Part shown: one piece after another, positions 47,926 through 60,739 of the stretch
Layout: each line of letters begins with the position of its first letter
Numbering within the stretch: position 1 is the stretch's first letter
NCBI GenBank assembly: GCA_934047225.1
Contig: OW203985.1
Span: 10,929,501-10,993,500 of the forward strand
Direction of reading: 5' to 3'
Source: Ypsolopha sequella
Lineage: Eukaryota > Arthropoda > Insecta > Lepidoptera > Ypsolophidae
Length of the DNA stretch: 64,000 bases
The notes under the pieces: generated by a model
Told to the model about the DNA's origin: nothing
Seen by the model: the letters and a program-made list of their open reading frames with translations, nothing else
The model's database searches: none
Position numbers and translations under genes: made by a program

Positions 47926-50012
47926 CTTTACGAAATCACTTCCCCGTTTGCTTAAATCACTCATTCAATCTCGAAATCTAAACTAAAAGAGATCGATCTC
48001 ATTGCCTAATATCGTAAATAAGTCAGATGTCTTAGAGAATGATCGAGTCCGCCCTTTCCCTGTTTAGGGCGAATGAAACGGTCTGGCGCCCTTCGGTTTC
48101 GCAGCAAATAGTTCGGATTTCCACCTTTGCAAATAATTATCGATCGTATTTGAATTGTTTTGCATTCTGTTGCTTGATTGTATTGACAATGAGAAATGAA
48201 TGGGGTTTTAAAATTTAAAGTAGAGTTTTCGGTAGGGCAATATGCAGATATAAAATAAAAAGAGAACTCAAAGACAAGTAATTTCCTTATATCCAAAATT
48301 TTTTCGGTTTCGCAAAAATCTTCAAATACTCGTTATTTTCTGTTCATGACATGCCAGGAATTACGCTTTCATAACGCGTACTAAATACTAAAAATTTGGT
48401 GGAAAGGTGATGAAAGGTTGATTATGTTAGGCAGACTAAAACTAGATGGTCAGCTTGGTTTTGAGGAAGATAGCCAATAAGAGTGGCGTTTATAAAGAGC
48501 ATGATATACATAAAAATATACAAATATAGCAGAAGAGGTAGGATATTATTGATGAATATTGTTGATGATAAATTATGAATGAATATGTAATAGCACAGTA
48601 TAGATAAGTAACAGTATTACGTCTGGGCAGTGTCCTTGAAACAACGCTCGGTAGACGCACGCATTAGGGCTGCCCACATAAATGCACAGGAATCGGGTAG
48701 CGTCTTACACTCGCATCCCGGTGGCGCACCCTACTATGAGGTGTGAACCGAGATTTGGAAGCACGCGTTTCGGCCGTTTTATATGAAGACATAATACTGT
48801 TTTATTTACTTATATATACTGTGGGTATAGATAAATCTATGACTGTGGTAATAGTAATACGTGTTACGAGACTGCCATACTCGTATACTACTACATTCAC
48901 TAAAATGCTTTAAAAAAGTAATTTAATCATTAACAACGAGAAACACATCCCTTTCAATAAATTGCCCTATGAAAATAAGTCTGAACTGAATTATTAGAGC
49001 ACACTTTGAAACTCTGGTCATCAAGAAATAAGTTCTAAAAATAACTGCTCCTTATATCGATTCGAAGTCTGAAGTCTGTTCCCAAAGGGGTGGGAGGAAC
49101 ATAACTTGCTAACCTGACATGAACTTCCAGTATGGAAGTAAAAAGGCAAAAATAACTTCTAATGGAAGCAGTTTTTGGGGTTCCGTCTAAAACAAAACGA
49201 AGCGTATGTTTGTCTGTCTAAGATAAAATATATTTAGTAAGTATCTAAATAGCTCAATAGCTGGTAGCTTTTTTATGTTTATGTAGCGTGTATAGTTTTT
49301 CATTATTTTAGGTAAATAAGATTATAAACAGTGTTTAAATAATAGAGTAAGCAAATGATTTCACATAGTTTTGTTTTAAAATATAAAGCAAAAATGGTAA
49401 AAATCATGCTCCTCTGAATCTGACCCGAGATTTTTTAAACACGCTATGGCAAATAACAAATCAAAATTAAAAAATGAAGTAGGTAAATTCATGCAGATTC
49501 TGAAAATATATAGGATTTTTACAGATCCTTAAACTACTCGCTAAAATAAGGATGTAACGACTGAGGTCAAACAGGCCTAAGCGGCCTAAATTCTAGACAC
49601 TAGAACCTACGCTGAGAAGCGTGTTTGACCAGGTCAGGTGATATTATACAGATAGACAGAGAGACATACGTATGTATATAGATATAGATATAAAGAAGAA
49701 CAAGTACCGAAATACCTATATATACCTAGTCCATCATTCGTCGCTATGAGAAGAGTAAGTCCGTATGCATAAATAAAATCTGATGAATTTCCCGGAAAAT
49801 GGAAGTAGCTTTTCAAGCAATACAACTTGCAGGCCCAGAACTCGTCAAATCAAAAGATGAGAAATTTTAAATTTAAAGAAATAGAATTTTAATTTTAAAT
49901 TATCCCTAAAAGTATTTTTTTCAAGTACGTGAACCGCTGAAATTGTGCTGCTGTTTGTAAATGAAACACTCGATTGGATTTGGGTTTTCTGTATTAGAAT
50001 AAGTTGGGCTAG
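47926..50012. other. Intergenic, nothing firm
   Basis: No gene supported. Fragments of the GTGCGAGTCGGACT family (GGTTCCGTCTAAAACAAAAC, then TTTGTCTGTC) lie at about 49179-49222. A GATA/GACA-rich simple stretch lies at 49650-49695. Confidence 0.4.
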
Positions 50013-50078
50013 TGCGAGTTGGACTCGCGCATAAAGGGTTCCGTACCACCACACAATACGGGTACGGAACTCTACAAA
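50013..50078 (+). mobile_element. Collapsed GTGCGAGTCGGACT-family copy, 66 bp
   Basis: It contains both termini with almost no interior: AGTGCGAGTTGGACTCGCGC, GGGTTCCGTACCACC, then GGGTACGGAACTCTAC. This is an internally deleted copy. Confidence 0.6.
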
Positions 50079-50336
50079 TACATTGGTAAATAACAACAAT
50101 ATAGATGCCACAGCAACGTTAAGGCTACAAAAACAATCAGCTAAAATGGAAGCACCTGGCAAACAATACGCGGCTCCCTCTGAATATGTTACCGGACCGC
50201 GACATCTTAACCGCTATATTTTTCCTGTAATTTTCACCTGTCAACATAATTTTTTCATATTTGTCATTTCCATTATCGTTTTGGACTATTTCGAGGTTTA
50301 TGTATTGGTTTCTTACATTGATAATAATTATATTTC

Positions 50337-50601
50337 CATCTTCATCCGAATAGATTAAATAGATTACAAGGTAGTAACGCTCATCAACTCGCCTTTCAAC
50401 CACTAATTTTAAAGCTAAAAATAGAAAAAAATAACTTTTTTGGTAACCATAATTTCTGCGGGTAGATCGGTCTCACTCACCGCAGTGATAATGATGCGCC
50501 TACCCTATTTCTTCATTTAGTTGAGAGACCTAAAGAAAAAAATATTTCACACCAAAGGGGAAGCCAGGGTGGGAGGGATTTAATCTATTCGGATGAAGAT
50601 G
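50337..50601. repeat. Perfect 24-bp inverted repeat 217 bp apart
   Basis: 50337-50360 (starting CATCTTCATCCGAATAGATT) is the exact complement of 50578-50601. The sequence between has no gene. This could be the ends of a small transposable element of 265 bp. No target duplication was clear. Confidence 0.65.
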
Positions 50602-50754
50602 TCATATAATTATGATAGAACTTCACTTCAGGTAAGTTCGTTTAATCACAAATATTATAAGTTATCTATGGTTTCTTAGCATTACTTTTTTTTAATTATT
50701 TTTTGTAATTGAGGCTATAGTAATCAGTCATCCGTATATTTATTTGTATACATA

Positions 50755-50906
50755 GGTATAGTAAAACGTACTCTGTGAAAATTTCAACTGGCTACCTGTG
50801 TAGACCCCTGTGACAGACGGACGGAGTTACATACAGACAGAAGCGGAGGCTAGCAATAGGGTCCCGTTTCGCACTCGTCGGGTGTACGGAACCCTAAAAA
50901 CGTTGA
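50755..50906 (+). mobile_element. GTGCGAGTCGGACT family, 3' half
   Basis: GTGAAAATTTCAACTGGCTA, then a GACAGACGGACGG-type run, then GGGTCCCGTTTCGCACTCGT and GTACGGAACCCTAAAAA. The 5' half is absent. Confidence 0.65.
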
Positions 50907-51347
50907 TTTTGTACTATTTAGCAGTACTGTGATATTTTTACTATATCGACTATATGTCACGCTGAGGCAAACACGTTTAGCGTTTTTGATGGTGAATTTC
51001 TCTACCGACCTACCAACCTGGGCGTGGCGCGGCGCGACAGAGTTGCTTCCCGTATTCCCTAGTCCCTGGGATTTGACGGACTTGTTATAGTAACAAAAAT
51101 AGCAGCAGTAATAATAATAAATTAAAAATGTACTTTCGCGTATATAACATAAGAATTAGAAATAAGAATAAGAAATAAAAGCAAAACTTTTACCGCTGAA
51201 ACGTGTGACACATTTTCTTTCACAATGTTTCGAAGTAACGTCCAGCAAAACACATTAATTAGTTGTCTTAATTATTTGCTTCTTTCCTCTGAGCTTTTTT
51301 TCATACATTAAGGGAATCATTGAGTTAGCGGCCGCGGCCGCGATAGG

Positions 51348-51452
51348 TACAGATCGTTCACAGTTATTTTACCTCTAGGCTGATCGAAAATGTTTCTTAA
51401 GTATTGGACATAGAACAGCTGTCAGAGGTAAAATACCTGTGAACAGTCTGTA
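51348..51452. repeat. 29-bp imperfect inverted repeat next to a GC palindrome
   Basis: The arms at 51348-51376 and 51424-51452 match at 26 of 29 positions (TACAG..GTTCACAG..ATTTTACCTCT). A 14-bp GC-only palindrome GCGGCCGCGGCCGC lies just upstream at 51328-51341. Confidence 0.65.
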
Positions 51453-51563
51453 TTTGAAAAAAACTATCGTCTTATTCCTGCTGCGCGGCGCACTTGCAAG
51501 CGAGTCGCCCCGCGCGCTTCCCGCAACCTTATTCTGTGAGGCGTCCGTATTCTGGTAATGTAA

Positions 51564-53043
51564 AGAGGTGCGATTGTGTAAGGTTGGTCATAGATGATAA
51601 ATCTATACCATTGTCAAGGATCGTGTAGGGCAAATTCGAATTGTGTAAAACTGTCCATAAAATGAAGACCGAAAAGTAACCGAAGGTTTAGAAATGACCG
51701 ATGGTTTAAAAAATGCGAAATGAAATTGCGTTTTATTGTGTACTACATACGTAAAATGAAATTTGATAACTTATTTACTTTAAAATTATGTCAAACACAA
51801 AAATAATAGATCTTTTTGATTACATTTTTTAAATCCACCACAAAAATTTATTTTTATAATTTAAAACATAGAATTCAATCGAAACTTATCTCCATGCAAC
51901 TCGTATAACCAAACGCAACAATTGAAGGAAAACCGAGTTTCAGCTGCTCGACCCCAGGTGGTGGCATAAGTTTACTACTACTCAACAGTATATGTAGTTG
52001 AAGAGCTTGACACGGGATTACTTTTTTTACTAGATGTGATGTCTGAAAGAGACAGCGCTATATCTTATCGTATTATTTGTCTTCGTCCGAGTTTTGTAGT
52101 TATAATAACGTGTCATAGTTTCGAATCAATTCAAGTGTCAAGTCAACTGCAACTGCAAAATATTTTTGAATCGGTCGGTGTTTTATTTTATAGTATGTTT
52201 CTTTATTATATTAGTATGACGAAATAGCAACCGAACCAAAATACAAAAACCGGCCAAGTGCGAGTCGGACTCGCGCACGAAGGGTTCCGTACCATTATAT
52301 ATAAAGACGGCATAAAAACATGTCTGTTGTATGGGAGCCCCTTAAATATTTATTTTATTCTGTTTTTTAGTATTTGTTGTTATAGCGGCAACAGAAATAC
52401 ATCATCTGTGAAAATTTCAACTGTCGTACTATCACGGTTCATGAGATACAGCCTGTTGACAGACGGACAGACAGACGGACAGCGGAGTCTAAGTAATAGG
52501 GTCCCGTTGGTTACCCTTTGGGTACGGAACCCTAAAAAGTAAGAAAAAATATTTTACGAGTAATCTGTGGCCGAACTGCCCTAAACCTTTTCATAATATC
52601 TTTCCTACAAAAATATAACCCCAAACTGTGTTCATATAAAAAACAATTCTTATTTCTGTGCCAAAGCCAAGGGTTTTGACTAAAAAGCACCACAATTTTA
52701 ATTAAGTGAACATCATTTATTGATTTTAATGGTAGAATAAAAATTGTTTTACCTAATTTTATTCCAAAATAATCAAAAACACTTACCGTTAAACGATTGT
52801 CATAGACAACAAGTCGCCGCAATCATTTGACATTTGCGATGAACTAAAAAATCTTAGACAATTCGAATTATCTGTCAATCTTAACAAATCATTCACTCAT
52901 TGTCTAAAATAACAATACAAATCGTAAAGCATCTATGAATACCATAGACAATTCGAATTGGCCGTTTGACAAGTGAAATGATTAGTTTTAAGCTATCAAA
53001 TGAATACGATTTCATGACTATTTTCTTACACAATCGCACCTCT
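51564..53043. mobile_element. 1.48-kb DNA transposon with 19-bp inverted ends, hAT-like
   Basis: AGAGGTGCGATTGTGTAAG at 51564-51582 is perfectly inverted at 53025-53043. Subterminal CAATTCGAATTG-type repeats occur near both ends (about 51631, 52860, 52948). The right end read outward gives CAGAGGTG, the kind of start seen in hAT elements, but no 8-bp target duplication was found. No transposase frame, so it is non-autonomous. It is interrupted by the repeat at 52246-52538. Confidence 0.65.
52246..52538 (+). mobile_element. GTGCGAGTCGGACT-family repeat, full-length reference copy
   Basis: It begins AAAACCGGCCAAGTGCGAGT and CGGACTCGCGCACGAAGG, has GGGTTCCGTACCATT near the left and GGGTACGGAACCCTAAAAA at the right, with CACGGTTCATGAGATACAGC and a GACAGACGGACAG run between. 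About 293 bp. It sits inside the 51.6-53.0-kb element, so it is the younger insertion. Confidence 0.8.
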
Positions 53044-53086
53044 GATTTTCATGTTTAGTTTATGAGTTTAGCGAAAGAATCATTAA

Positions 53087-53509
53087 TTAGAGTAAAATAA
53101 TAACACATGTTATATACGTAAATAAATCCAAAATTTGGGTTGATTGGTTGTTTAGTAAGACTAATTGAACGGGCAAAGTTAGGCAGATATTTAAATTTAT
53201 TTGTAGCGTATTTGGATATTTATTTGTAGCTCTTCTGGAAGGATGGGTTTTTTGTGCGAAATTTTTCTGATCTGTGCAGAGGTGTATATATTGTATGTAG
53301 AGCATGTGTGTAGAGTGTAAGGCGTTCATGTAGTTAACCATAATCATGTTGCTTCTGATTATTGGTGGTATTGCACTGAGGGCAATTTTTGGTATCAGCC
53401 CTTTCGGTGCTGCACCAATTTCCAAACATTTTCCTAAAAATTGTAAATGGGTATAATATTGGGAAAGTTTGGCTGTTATATTTTTTATTTTATTTACGAT
53501 TTCCTTCAT
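53087..53509 (-). other. Unrecognised 140-codon open frame
   Basis: This minus-strand frame contains KIKNITAKLSQYYTHLQFLG then KCLEIGAAPKGLIPKI. It recalls short regions of some transposable-element proteins that I cannot name with confidence. Flanking minus-strand sequence to about 54030 has further open pieces broken by stops. It could be a remnant of a coding element. No function is assigned. Confidence 0.25.
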
Positions 53510-54029
53510 TTACGTTAAAATTTAAGTAAGAAGGTTCTAATTTGATTAACTGGCACGTTGCGAGTATTTATGTTCATCAAAATTATACTGACTTTGACAG
53601 AAGGCTGTAACAGATGATCAAGATTTTGGTATTTGTCAAAAATGCACAAAGGAGCATATAACAATAATGAAAGATGTTTTTGAAACGTGGATACGCTATA
53701 TTGAGACGCCAGTAAGAAGAACACAGTGTAACCTATAAAGCACAAGATTAGAGTCCATCAAACGAGCAGCAATAATTGTGTGGGTTCTGTTCCATATGCC
53801 TGCTTCAAGCAGTCCTCATCGAGTTACGTATTGATATTGGAGACCGTCAATAGCCCTCTGAAGAATGGAGAGAAATCCTTAGAGTCTCTGGCTGCCTTCG
53901 AATGTCTTGCGCACACAATGCACTGTATGAAATCAACTGCAGCTCTTGGGACAAATGCACGTGTGGTTGCGTCTCTGCAGTTTTTCAATTATGCACCTCG
54001 ACGTGATTCTTCAATCTTTGTTGCATAAA

Positions 54030-56088
54030 ATCTTTTTATTGTTGTTGCACTCGAAAAGAGTTATTCGTTCATAAGTTTATAATATAATCACATGTGCGAG
54101 TAATACTTTAATAAATATATAATATTGCCTCTATTGGCCTTTTATTTGTTTTTTATTTTGATTTATTTTATTTTTGACGTAAAGATTATATTTTATGCTC
54201 TGTACCTATTTGAGACCGAGGAGTCGTCGACCTTTATTTTGGTAAACTCGCTTGGCTTTACCAGAACCGTAGTACTTTATTATTCTTTTATTACCCATTA
54301 TTTACCATTTATTATTGTCTTCTACAATGTTAGTTTATTTAATAAATGATACAGCAAACTAACCTAACCTATACATTACACTTACACTTATTGCACAAAA
54401 ACAAAACAAAAGGGAATATTTACATTACTATACACCACACACCACTAGTTCACAATATTGATACAAAATCGGAATCGTCAAATGCACTACACTACCACAA
54501 AAACACCTGATATTAGCCAAAATTTTCTTTCCACTTTCTATGTGTTTTTCATTGCCCGAAATAAAGACATTTTATTTTTTTATTTTTGCGTGACGGGAGC
54601 GTGTCGTTTGACTCTAAGTGCCTGATTAAATTTAAAAGCAATAATCAAAATCGTTAGATCTTGTTTTGGTATTTTTTTTTTCAGGCGCTATTAAATATTT
54701 TCAAGCTTTTTCCTTCTAAAACAAATTGAATAAAAAAAGAATCTCATAGGAATCTTTACTTCTTTGAACCATACCTGAATATGTGATGTCTTCTGCATTT
54801 TAGCCCGTATTTGGTGAGAAACTGATGATAAACAGTTTCTTATTTTTATGACTTTGCAGTAACGCGTGAAGCTTATTATAGCTTTAAATGATAAATTATG
54901 TAAAAACGAATTCCAAGGGGTCTTAGAATAAGAATCAACGTATGTTTATGCAGAGCTGCAATTTTCTAAAGCGACAGGATGCAGCGTCTTCGAAATTCTA
55001 AAATGTCGAATTTCACATTTTGTCCGGGATAATCGCCTTAACGTCTTTAGACTTCTACCTAAGATGTGCTCAGTACATTATCCGTGTGAATATAACATTA
55101 ACTACTCTCTAATGCCGTTCTGTACCGACTGGGATGATTTATGATTCCGTTTGACCCGTGTCATGTCAGCGCATCACGCACGCGTATTATCCTGGCAAAC
55201 TGGCGTATGTTGCCGTAGCTCGTATTGCGAAGAAGTAAGGCTTAATTTGCTAAAGTTTTAAATGATAAGTAGGTTGCGATGGCACTCTGTTATGTAGTGC
55301 TCAACGGACATGCTTATTATGAGCAAATTTCTTTGTTTAAATTGGATTTTTGAAGTTGATACTTCTTTGTTCCTATCTCAGAAATTATACATCACTTCTG
55401 GAACAACATTTGTAACGAAGGATAATTTGATTTCTGATTTTATAAAATATTACGTTTTTTAGGGTTCTGTAGTACTTAAGATACAAAAGGAACCTTTATA
55501 GTGAGACTCCGTTGCCCGTCCGTATGTCACAGCCTCATAAATTAAACACCGTTTAAGATAAAGACATGAAATTTGTCACGAAAATAGCATTAAACTGCCC
55601 ACATATCAAGGTGTAAAAAAATATGAAATATTTGAAATCGTTCCAAATATATCAAATCGTAGATATTAAAAAGCTGATTGTAAAGATTTATATTTTTACT
55701 ATATTTTTACTGGCACTGGTTTTAGAGATTGCTTTATTTTGTGTTTGTACTGCTTGCTTTGCTTGTGCATGTTTTATGAGGGAGGGCGGGTGGTGCTTGA
55801 GTCTGCATTTTGAATAGCATGGTAAGAGTGTTTATCGGAATATTGCAAATTATTAAGATATCCACAAATTCATGATGGACTTCCGCAAAGTAACGCCTTT
55901 TTCAATAAATTTTATAATCATATTATTAAAACTAGCGTGAGCTGATATACTAAATTATTATAACATGTGGCTTGGACACTCAGGTTAACTACAAAACTAA
56001 CGAAATAACGAAATTCTCATACAAACTATCATCCGCTTACTGTCAAAGTTTGAGACTAGCCGTTCGAGCTGTGCGATGAGATGACGCA
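54030..56088. other. Intergenic, repeat fragments only
   Basis: No gene supported. A fragment at 55457-55530 (TTTTTTAGGGTTCTGTAGTA, then AAGGAACCTTTATAGTGAG) is related to the GGGTTCCGTACC repeats. Confidence 0.4.
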
Positions 56089-56356
56089 ATACAAGGTGAA
56101 TTAGTAAACATCGTCCAAATTCATACTTGAGCCTTGGTAAGTGATCAGCATCATGAACCAATAACGATTTTTGTAAAATTCATAAAATTAAATTTCGACT
56201 CCCCATGGTGATTCACTCAGGACTGGGAGTGAATTGCTACGGGAAGTCGAAATTTCATTATACGAATTTCACAAAAATTGTTATCGATTCATGATGCTGA
56301 TCACTTACCGAGCCTCTAGTATGAATTTAGACAATGTTCAAAAAGTCACCTTGTAT
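56089..56356. mobile_element. Foldback MITE, AAGGTGA family, copy 4
   Basis: Ends ATACAAGGTGA and TCACCTTGTAT. The arms are inverted over about 115 bp each (GATGCTGATCACTTACCGAG against CTTGGTAAGTGATCAGCATC). The centre is GATTCACTCAGGACTGGGAG. It is a close relative of 43141-43410. Confidence 0.85.
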
Positions 56357-59300
56357 ATGAGAATACGCGTAAAAGTAATAAAATATATATATGTAACTGT
56401 AAAAAAACTAATTACAGAAATCTGCACTCAATCACTTCTTAGCAGGTATTATTTTCACGTGATAAAGTTATATAAGGTCTTTCAATTTAAATGGAAAGTA
56501 ATTTAGGAGGTGATTCGGTATCGTTAATACATCACATTCCACTGCAAAGTACTTTTTTTGCGCGAACTTTTTCTTCACTTGTTTTTCTTCAACTGAGTCA
56601 GCTGATCGGATCACTTTTTCATGACATATAAATTGTACTAATTCCACTGACGCCGACTATAAAATATGTCGAAATATATCTGGAAACAATTATTTCAATA
56701 AGTGTTTTTACATAAATAAATATATATTGTTAAATGAATAAAAAAACAAATAAGTTATATTTAATATTTAATTATAAATATATGCAATACGTATAAGTAA
56801 ATATATGCATAACTTTGCCCATCCGATTAGTCTTTCTAAGAAGAAGGGCAGGAAACTTAGCAAGATCATATCTCTTTTTCATAATATTGGTTACAAGTAA
56901 ATGTAAGCCTATAAGCATAGTATAAGTTAATTAAGCCTATAGTATAATTGAATAAAGAGATAAAAAATACAAGACAGGAGAAAATTATGTCATGAAGGCA
57001 AAAAGAAATATATAATACCTTTATATGCTTGTCCCATATATTCCATCTGCTTTTACAGTGATTTCATCTTTTAACTAATTAATGTTAATTTTAGAGAAAT
57101 CATAACATAAGTTAGAAAATAATACTAACTACTATTATGACAAAGATCACTATCATAACCCCATGCTTTAGTTTCGTATAGGTAATCATTTATTTTATAA
57201 TATGCCTTCTTCAATAGGCTCTGCTTAATATTCTCTGACAAAGTAAGGACCTCCTTTGGAAGTTTGTTGTGTTAGCTAACAAAGTTTAATCAGTATGGTA
57301 TTTGACTAAGTATGAATTTTCAAGTAAATTTACAAATGAAATGAATCTGTATTATTATGTTGGAAGTATTAATTTTATATAATAAGGTATTTATTGAATA
57401 ATGATTTATCCAAAAGATTAACAACCAAAAACAGTATGTATTTTAAGACTTGGTATTGATTCGAGTAGTCAATCAATGGCGGTCGAAGCGATTGAAAGGT
57501 AAAGACGAAGAGCTTGAATGTAAAAAGGATTACTTGTTGTAAAATAAGAAGAGTGAGATATTAAAGTCATTTATAGTATCGAATAGAGGAGCAGTTTCTT
57601 TTAGATCAGAAGTGGTACCTACAGAACTGACGCAAGAATATCGTGTGAGTATTTTGTGCTTTCTTTTTACAAATGACCATTACCAGCAATGAATCATTAA
57701 TTACCAGAGTAAAAATATGTCCATTACTGAGTTGAATAAGTAGGTAATAAGCTTTACCATGCGTCTATCTACCAAAGTGAGTCCTTTTGTTGCTATTCTA
57801 CCAGGTTCTACCAGGCACTTGGTTACAAAGTGGGTAAAGATCCCAAGTAGCAGAATGGGTAAAATACCCAATTAAGAAAAGTGTAAGTCAGTGTCCTCCC
57901 AACTAGCACATATCAAAAACAACTAGAATAGGCAGAAAAACTCGTAGAATGGGTGTTTACAAGACATTCTACATTACATGTTGTGATTTTCATCTCATAT
58001 TGATAGTTTATGGAACGAGGAAAATGTTTCGGGGCAGTAACATAGGCATTGAAGATGTATAGAGCAATTTGATATGGTGATACCATAGAGAAGAAATGTA
58101 TAAGATAGAGTGCCACTAGAGTACCCCACAGACCAAATGTCTGTGGAGTATCCAAAGACAAGACAACCTCGAAACCTCAGAATAAGGAATACAAATAGAA
58201 ACCTGGCTAAAATAATACGCGGAGACAGACACCTATCCTTGATTTTCTTACGACATTTTAGTGCGTTAGAGAGAGATGGATATGTATTAGTTTTTTCTTA
58301 ATTAGGTAGGTTGTCACTAGTTCGTTGCTTTGCTAGTGATGTAACAATGTCGATTTTTGCCTACGATAAATACCAAATCGAAATGAACCGCGACCAATCT
58401 CCTTACCACACATCATATCGTATCAAAGTGTGAAAAAAAAGAGAATGCAGGAGGCACCGACCTTTCTGGTGACATCCTCTTGCTTTGGAAGGAGGCCAAG
58501 AGAATTAATAGCAAAGTGGTCTCTGTCTACCCCAGTGGGACACATGTTATATTGTGTAAATAAGGAATTAATAAAAGGATATCTTTCGTTTAGCATAATA
58601 TTTTTTATTAAGTACAAATTACTATATCGTAGGCAGGTAGGTACATAAGTTAAGTCCAAAATTGTGCTTGTTTCTAGTACAAAAAATGCTATAGCTTGTA
58701 TCAGAGATACAACCGTAAACTATTTAAGTGGATACTTTTTAAGTCGCCTCTTAACTCAATCAAATAGATGTTCGTTGATGTCGCGTCTTTGTTCAATCAA
58801 GGAAGAAGGAATTAATCGCAACAATAGAAATCATAATAATCATAGACTTATAGGATTCGTAATTATAATATTATGTCAATGATGAGCGATGACAGCGCAA
58901 TTACTACAGAGGTAATTTCATTTTTTTTATTTCTATCAAATAAACATCAACTTATCTTGAATAAAAACAAATAATGAACGATTAAAATACCTAATAACCT
59001 GTAATAAGAAATCAAATTATGCGCAGTTCAAGTCAATAAGCATCCCCAAAATTCATTTCACGATAGAACTACCCTGTCAAAGTACTTTTATTGTCAACCA
59101 CTAAGTACGAAAATGTCTTGATCTGCGGAATTTCTTCGTGAAGTCGATCACGGCAGTAACGTGAACGAACAGGCCTTTCAGAACGATTTGCGAACATAGA
59201 AGTATGAACTTTTCTAAACCACAGACATCCATAGGTACTGGTTCTGTTGCCTAAAATTGAAAAATTATCGAGTTAACATACTATAGTATAGTACAAGCAC

Positions 59301-59893
59301 GTACCTACAAACAAGATTGATAATGCAATTATACATAATTATTTAAAGGTTACCAATGTGTCTGTATCTGGTAAATATAACGTTGGTAAGGCATCTGCTT
59401 TTAAAAGTCTCCATTTTAAATTTTCGTTTGGTCCAAAAGAATCCGACGTAAAGTGTTTCGAACAAATATGACCGCTTTTTTTAATTGCCCAATTTGGTCA
59501 AATTATTCGTCTAAGCCATTCACTTTTTAATTCTTCCCTTTTTGGAAATCTGTAACAAAAAAATATAGCGATATTTATTCGGCATTATTTTTCTTTTAAC
59601 TCGCGCTGCAATGAGGGATTTTCTTTTCTTTTTTTTTTACTCTTCCCTAGTCGCTGGATAGATGGCGCTGAACTTGGTAAGTTACTGCAAGGAACGGAAC
59701 GTCACATAATTTTTTGATTATTGCACTTGGATGTAATTTTGAGATCGTAAAACGAAACGTACATAACAAAGTAATTAATGTCATTGTCACATCACATCAC
59801 AATGACATTTTGAAAATAAATAAATAATAACAACAAGGAAAAAGAAAAAAATAATTAGCAGTCTTTTTATGAGTTTTCTAAGCCAGAAAGAAA
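56357..59893. other. Intergenic, no gene supported
   Basis: AT-rich with short frames only. A segment at 58169-58215 (TCGAAACCTCAGAATAAGGA and onward) matches, inverted, the sequence at 63499-63545, so both belong to an undescribed dispersed repeat. The rest is unrecognised. Confidence 0.35.
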
Positions 59894-60085
59894 ATGTCCC
59901 AAGAGAAAAAGAAGAGAAATCTGTGCCTTGTGGATTTGTATAAAAATGGAGGCATACATCTTTTTCCTAAAGATGAAAGTCGTAAAGCGCAATGAGTACA
60001 AGCCATGGTACATTTTAAACCTGGACGGACCATAACAAACCATTCGCAAATAATATGCTGAGCACACATGTCATCAACCAACGAG
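59894..60085 (+). pseudogene. Decayed THAP zinc-finger domain fragment
   Basis: From ATG 59894 the plus strand reads MSQEKKKRNLCLVDLYKNGG, then IHLFPKDESRKAQ*, then VQAMVHFKPGRTITNHSQII and C*AHMSS. This follows the THAP layout: an N-terminal Cys region, (F/H)xFPKD.x.R..W, then a spacer and S.IC..H. The first stop is TGA where THAP domains have the invariant Trp (TGG), and the second replaces the residue after the later Cys. THAP domains bind DNA in P-element-type transposases and host regulators. With two stops it is dead. Its source (P-like transposon or gene) is unknown, and no downstream transposase could be seen. Confidence 0.5.
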
Positions 60086-60089
60086 CGTA

Positions 60090-60112
60090 TGTGACGTGAC
60101 GTGACGTGACGC
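60090..60112. repeat. (GTGAC)4 short tandem repeat
   Basis: Four GTGAC units at 60091-60110, directly after the THAP-like fragment. Confidence 0.8.
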
Positions 60113-60739
60113 AATGTTTTTTTTTTCAATCGTTTTGGCTTTGGCACCTAGCAACGTAGTCAGTTCAACACCATCTACAGAGTTCTGGGAAACTATGTTT
60201 TTTTTTTAATACTCAAAAAGAAAACCTCTCATTAATCTATTATCCTTTATGCACGGCTGCCACGGGAACCAATGTTCGATAGTTTGCCACACGGACTTTA
60301 GTACATCACTATACGAAAAAACATAACCTCTCGTAGTCGGCAGAAAATCTATATAAAACAGGCAAATATCGGTGTAGAATTGAACATGAGTATGATTTAC
60401 AAGAACTACTATTATTGTTACTGAGTTTTAGGTATGATCCTGAAACTTATTAACATAAAAACTATCAGAACTCACCGATGAAATGATATTGCTTCATTGT
60501 TGTTTTCTTTTCTTCCTGTATGCGATTTACAGCCTTCAATCGCACAAGACATTTTATTACAATGTTAAAAAAACAATCAACACAAACAATAATAAATCAC
60601 ACTTTCACGAATTTTGAGAGGAAGAGCACCAAAATATTTAATTTCTCTCGGTGAAGCTGTAAACTTTCGCAAAATGCAATAGACATTTCGATGCCACCAA
60701 ATTAAGGCTGCGTATAAACCTGGACAAATTAGTGATTTT

